From positions 620,001-684,000 of the forward strand of contig NZ_RWIU01000001.1 in the NCBI RefSeq assembly GCF_003944765.1: 64,000 nt of DNA. Reading direction: 5' to 3'. This document shows positions 62,307 through 64,000 of the stretch, one piece after another; positions within the stretch are counted from its first letter, which is position 1; each line of letters starts with the position of its first letter. Made by a program: the position numbers and the translations under genes. The DNA is from Hymenobacter perfusus. Lineage in GTDB: Bacteria; Bacteroidota; Bacteroidia; Cytophagales; Hymenobacteraceae. The notes beneath the pieces are model-generated. The model searched no databases and had not been told where the DNA came from. It saw nothing but the letters and a program-made list of their open reading frames with translations.

Positions 62307-63149
62307 ATGATGCTACCTTTCCTCCTCGCCGCCGCCACCCTGACAGCCTTCCCCGACACGCTCAAACGGCCGGAGCAGCCGTACTCGCTGCTGCACCGCG
62401 CCCCTAACCGCCTGCTGCGCCCCCTCAGCGCCGACCGGCCCGGCGTGACGGAAAGCCCCATCACCGTGGACCCCGGCCACTGGCAACTGGAAACTGACCT
62501 GGCCCGGCTCATCAACAGCAAAAGTGGCTCGCTGCCGCGCACCCGGGCGTTGCGGCTGAACGCCTTTGCCTTTAAAACTGGCCTCACCGACCGCACCGAC
62601 GTGCAGGTGTTCGTGGACCCGTTTGTGGTGGAAAAGCAGTGGGCTACCCAAGATGAGCCTGCCGCCCGCAGCCGGGGTTTCGGGGATATTACGTTGCGGG
62701 TGAAGCACAATTTTCTCGGCAACGACTCGTGCAGCGCGGGCCGATGGGCGGCGGGCGTTATCGGGTACACGCGCCTGCCGGTGGGCGGCCAGCAGGGCGC
62801 GGGCGGTTTCGAGTACGGCGTGCTGCTGCCCGTTACGTTCAGCTTCAGCCCGGATGCCCACCTGAGCGCCCAGTGGGAAACCTCCCTGAGCTACGACCGT
62901 GACGCCGGGCGGCACTTCCTTGATCTGGCCCCGTCCCTCACCTTCGACTACGGCTTCACGCCCTGGCTGGCCGCCTTCATTGAAGGTACCAGCCGCCACG
63001 ACGTGCGCACCAGCAGTTGGCAGTCGGCCCTGAATCTGGGGCCGGTTTTTCACGTGAGCCGCAACGTACAGCTCGATTTCGGCCGCCACCTAGCCCTGAG
63101 CCGCAACGCCGACCGGGAGTACTTTGCCGGTTTGGTGCTGCGGCGGTAG
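62307..63149 (+). CDS. outer-membrane protein of the phenol_MetA_deg-like 'transporter' family
   Basis: 280 residues. The N-terminus MMLPFLLAAATLTAF is a short signal peptide. The opening of the mature part, LSADRPGVTESPITVDPGHWQLETDLARL, is the family signature ('dRPd.teSp..v..G..qlE'). The rest alternates strands for a barrel of about 12 (FAFKTGLTDRTDVQVFVDPFV, GFGDITLRVKHNFLGND, FEYGVLLPVTFSFSPDAHLSAQWETSLSY, LNLGPVFHVSRNVQLDFG). Such proteins occur next to transport genes but have no firm function. As the last gene after the TonB receptor, it is probably co-transcribed and part of the same metal response. Confidence 0.85.
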   Translation: MMLPFLLAAATLTAFPDTLKRPEQPYSLLHRAPNRLLRPLSADRPGVTESPITVDPGHWQLETDLARLINSKSGSLPRTRALRLNAFAFKTGLTDRTDVQVFVDPFVVEKQWATQDEPAARSRGFGDITLRVKHNFLGNDSCSAGRWAAGVIGYTRLPVGGQQGAGGFEYGVLLPVTFSFSPDAHLSAQWETSLSYDRDAGRHFLDLAPSLTFDYGFTPWLAAFIEGTSRHDVRTSSWQSALNLGPVFHVSRNVQLDFGRHLALSRNADREYFAGLVLRR

Positions 63150-63153
63150 TGGC

Positions 63154-63268
63154 TCCGGTCCGGCGGCTGGAAGCCGTCGGGCCGGTTGTCGTTCGGGCCT
63201 CACGCACGATGACGCAACAACATCAGCTTACTTTAACCGGCCCGACGGCTTCCAGCCGCCGGACCGGG
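63154..63268. repeat. palindromic element with conserved shell and variable heart, copy 2
   Basis: Arms at 63154-63187 and 63235-63268 are inverted copies of 34 bases with a single mismatch. Each arm reads shell CCGGTCCGGC, heart GGCTGGAAGCC, shell GTCGGGCCGGTT. The element begins 5 bases after one stop codon and ends 6 bases before the next, in a convergent gap. Confidence 0.85.
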
Positions 63269-63273
63269 ACGCC

Positions 63274-64000
63274 CTACACCAACCCTTTCAGCCGCTCAAA
63301 CCGACTACCCAGGATAGCCGTGTCGTCGGCTTCGAGCCAATCGTGCAGTACGGTGGCGTAGAGGCTGCGGAAGTCGAGCTGGTGGCGCAGGTCGCCGTCG
63401 AGGAGGTTCTGCAGGTCGGGGGCGGCGTTGAGGATTCCTTTCTGCTTGAGGCCGCCTCCCAGCAGCAACACGTTGTTGGCCGTACCGTGGTCGGTGCCGT
63501 TGCTGGCGTTCTGGGTCACGCGGCGGCCAAACTCCGAAAACACCATCACCAGCGTATCATCGAAGTTGCCGGCTTTCTGCAGGTCCTCGGCAAACGAGCC
63601 CAAGCCCTCCGATAAGTCGCCCAACAGCTTACCCTGCTGCTCCTGCTGCCGCACGTGGGTGTCGAAACCGGTGAGCGACACGTAAAACACGCGGGAGCCC
63701 ACGCCGGAATTGATCAGCTCAGCGGTGGTTTTGAGGTTGCGGCCGAACTCGGTATTCGGGTACGCCACCGCCGACTTGTACACCTTGCTGGTCTGGTACA
63801 GGTAATCCGAGGACGAGGCGGTTTCGGCCAGCGTCTTATACAGGTAATCCAGCTCCGACAAGGCGCCCAGGGGCTTTTCGCCGCTCACCTGGGCAATAAA
63901 ACGGTTCTGGGTTATCTGGTGAAACTTCTCCGGGTTCTTCAGGGCCAGGCCTTTGCGCAGGTCGCCCTTCATGGCCAGACTCAGCGTATCGTCCACCTCC
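63274..64000 (-). CDS. DUF1501 protein, C-terminal part (5' end outside window)
   Basis: The frame is open to the right edge, so at least 242 residues of the C-terminal part are seen. Marks of DUF1501: VFYVSLTGFDTHVRQQEQQGKLLGDLSEGLGSFAEDLQKAG, then DTLVMVFSEFGRRVTQNASNGTDHGTANNVLLLGGGLKQKG. The TGFDTH and NGTDHGT blocks carry conserved Asp/His residues as in the sulfatase/alkaline-phosphatase-like fold, which suggests metal-bound hydrolase chemistry. Bacteroidetes copies are usually paired with a DUF1800 gene upstream, which would be beyond the window. The protein is normally exported. Its exact activity is not known. Confidence 0.88.
   Translation of the reverse strand, partial: EVDDTLSLAMKGDLRKGLALKNPEKFHQITQNRFIAQVSGEKPLGALSELDYLYKTLAETASSSDYLYQTSKVYKSAVAYPNTEFGRNLKTTAELINSGVGSRVFYVSLTGFDTHVRQQEQQGKLLGDLSEGLGSFAEDLQKAGNFDDTLVMVFSEFGRRVTQNASNGTDHGTANNVLLLGGGLKQKGILNAAPDLQNLLDGDLRHQLDFRSLYATVLHDWLEADDTAILGSRFERLKGLV

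Overview
The window looks like a piece of chromosome from a Bacteroidetes bacterium of the Hymenobacter / Cytophagales type. The grounds are: high-GC coding DNA, start regions with no clear Shine-Dalgarno sequence, promoters resembling TTTG-N19-TAnnTTTG (clearest before rpsU), type IX secretion (T9SS) sorting tails on secreted proteins, carboxypeptidase-regulatory/TonB-type outer-membrane receptors, LytS/LytTR pairs, a sigma factor with a partner that carries an outer-membrane-barrel-like domain, and a ComA-type phosphosulfolactate synthase. The organism assignment is inference from gene content; no rRNA or complete tRNA is present.

Layout. 1-1231: the 3' end of an SGNH hydrolase gene and a small secreted protein. 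1249-7677: an integrated mobile element. Its integrase lies at the right end, next to a 3' fragment of tRNA-Gly(CCC) that should be the right attachment site. Its genes are a replication-initiator-like protein, an excisionase-like HTH, an HNH homing endonuclease, a Lar-like zinc-ribbon, MarR-like, ribbon-helix-helix and degenerate S24 regulators, and an AT-rich orphan gene. The left boundary is not visible. 7745-12015: acetyltransferase, HAD hydrolase, an uncharacterised protein and uvrB. 12205-15684: a very large secreted RCC1-repeat protein with a T9SS tail. 15780-18451: an ECF sigma factor / anti-sigma-barrel fusion / lipoprotein operon. 18787-19398: wrbA.

19503-31374 is a duplicated signalling and envelope module. 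Two LytS kinase + LytTR regulator pairs each face a divergent gene set that includes an OMP_b-brl_3-type outer-membrane protein; the first set also has an ABC exporter. Shared TTGGTTGA boxes in the divergent promoters are candidate regulator sites. 31458-37751 holds housekeeping and mixed genes: aroE, a DedA protein, a spermidine-synthase-like methyltransferase, a sorbosone-dehydrogenase-like lipoprotein, phosphosulfolactate synthase and a TPR protein. 37970-43206 is an exopolysaccharide export/regulation operon (Wza-like, Wzc-like autokinase, CpsB-like phosphatase, sugar epimerase-like enzyme). 43459-48706 has an acyl-CoA dehydrogenase, rpsU-xerC-hpf, metK and a PAP2 phosphatase. 48815-55281 has membrane proteins, an S9 peptidase, an HD hydrolase and a GNAT. 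55405-56802 is a T9SS-secreted sugar dehydrogenase.

57057-63149 is a metal-homeostasis cluster: a CDF exporter divergent from an Nramp importer, then a TonB receptor and a small outer-membrane protein. Two near-identical TTTAGA-N4-TCTAAA palindromes, before the Nramp gene and before the TonB receptor gene, suggest one DtxR/MntR-type regulator controls both. The window ends inside a DUF1501 gene. Several palindromic repeat families sit between genes; one of them (33700-33827 and 63154-63268) has a conserved outer shell and a variable but self-complementary heart.
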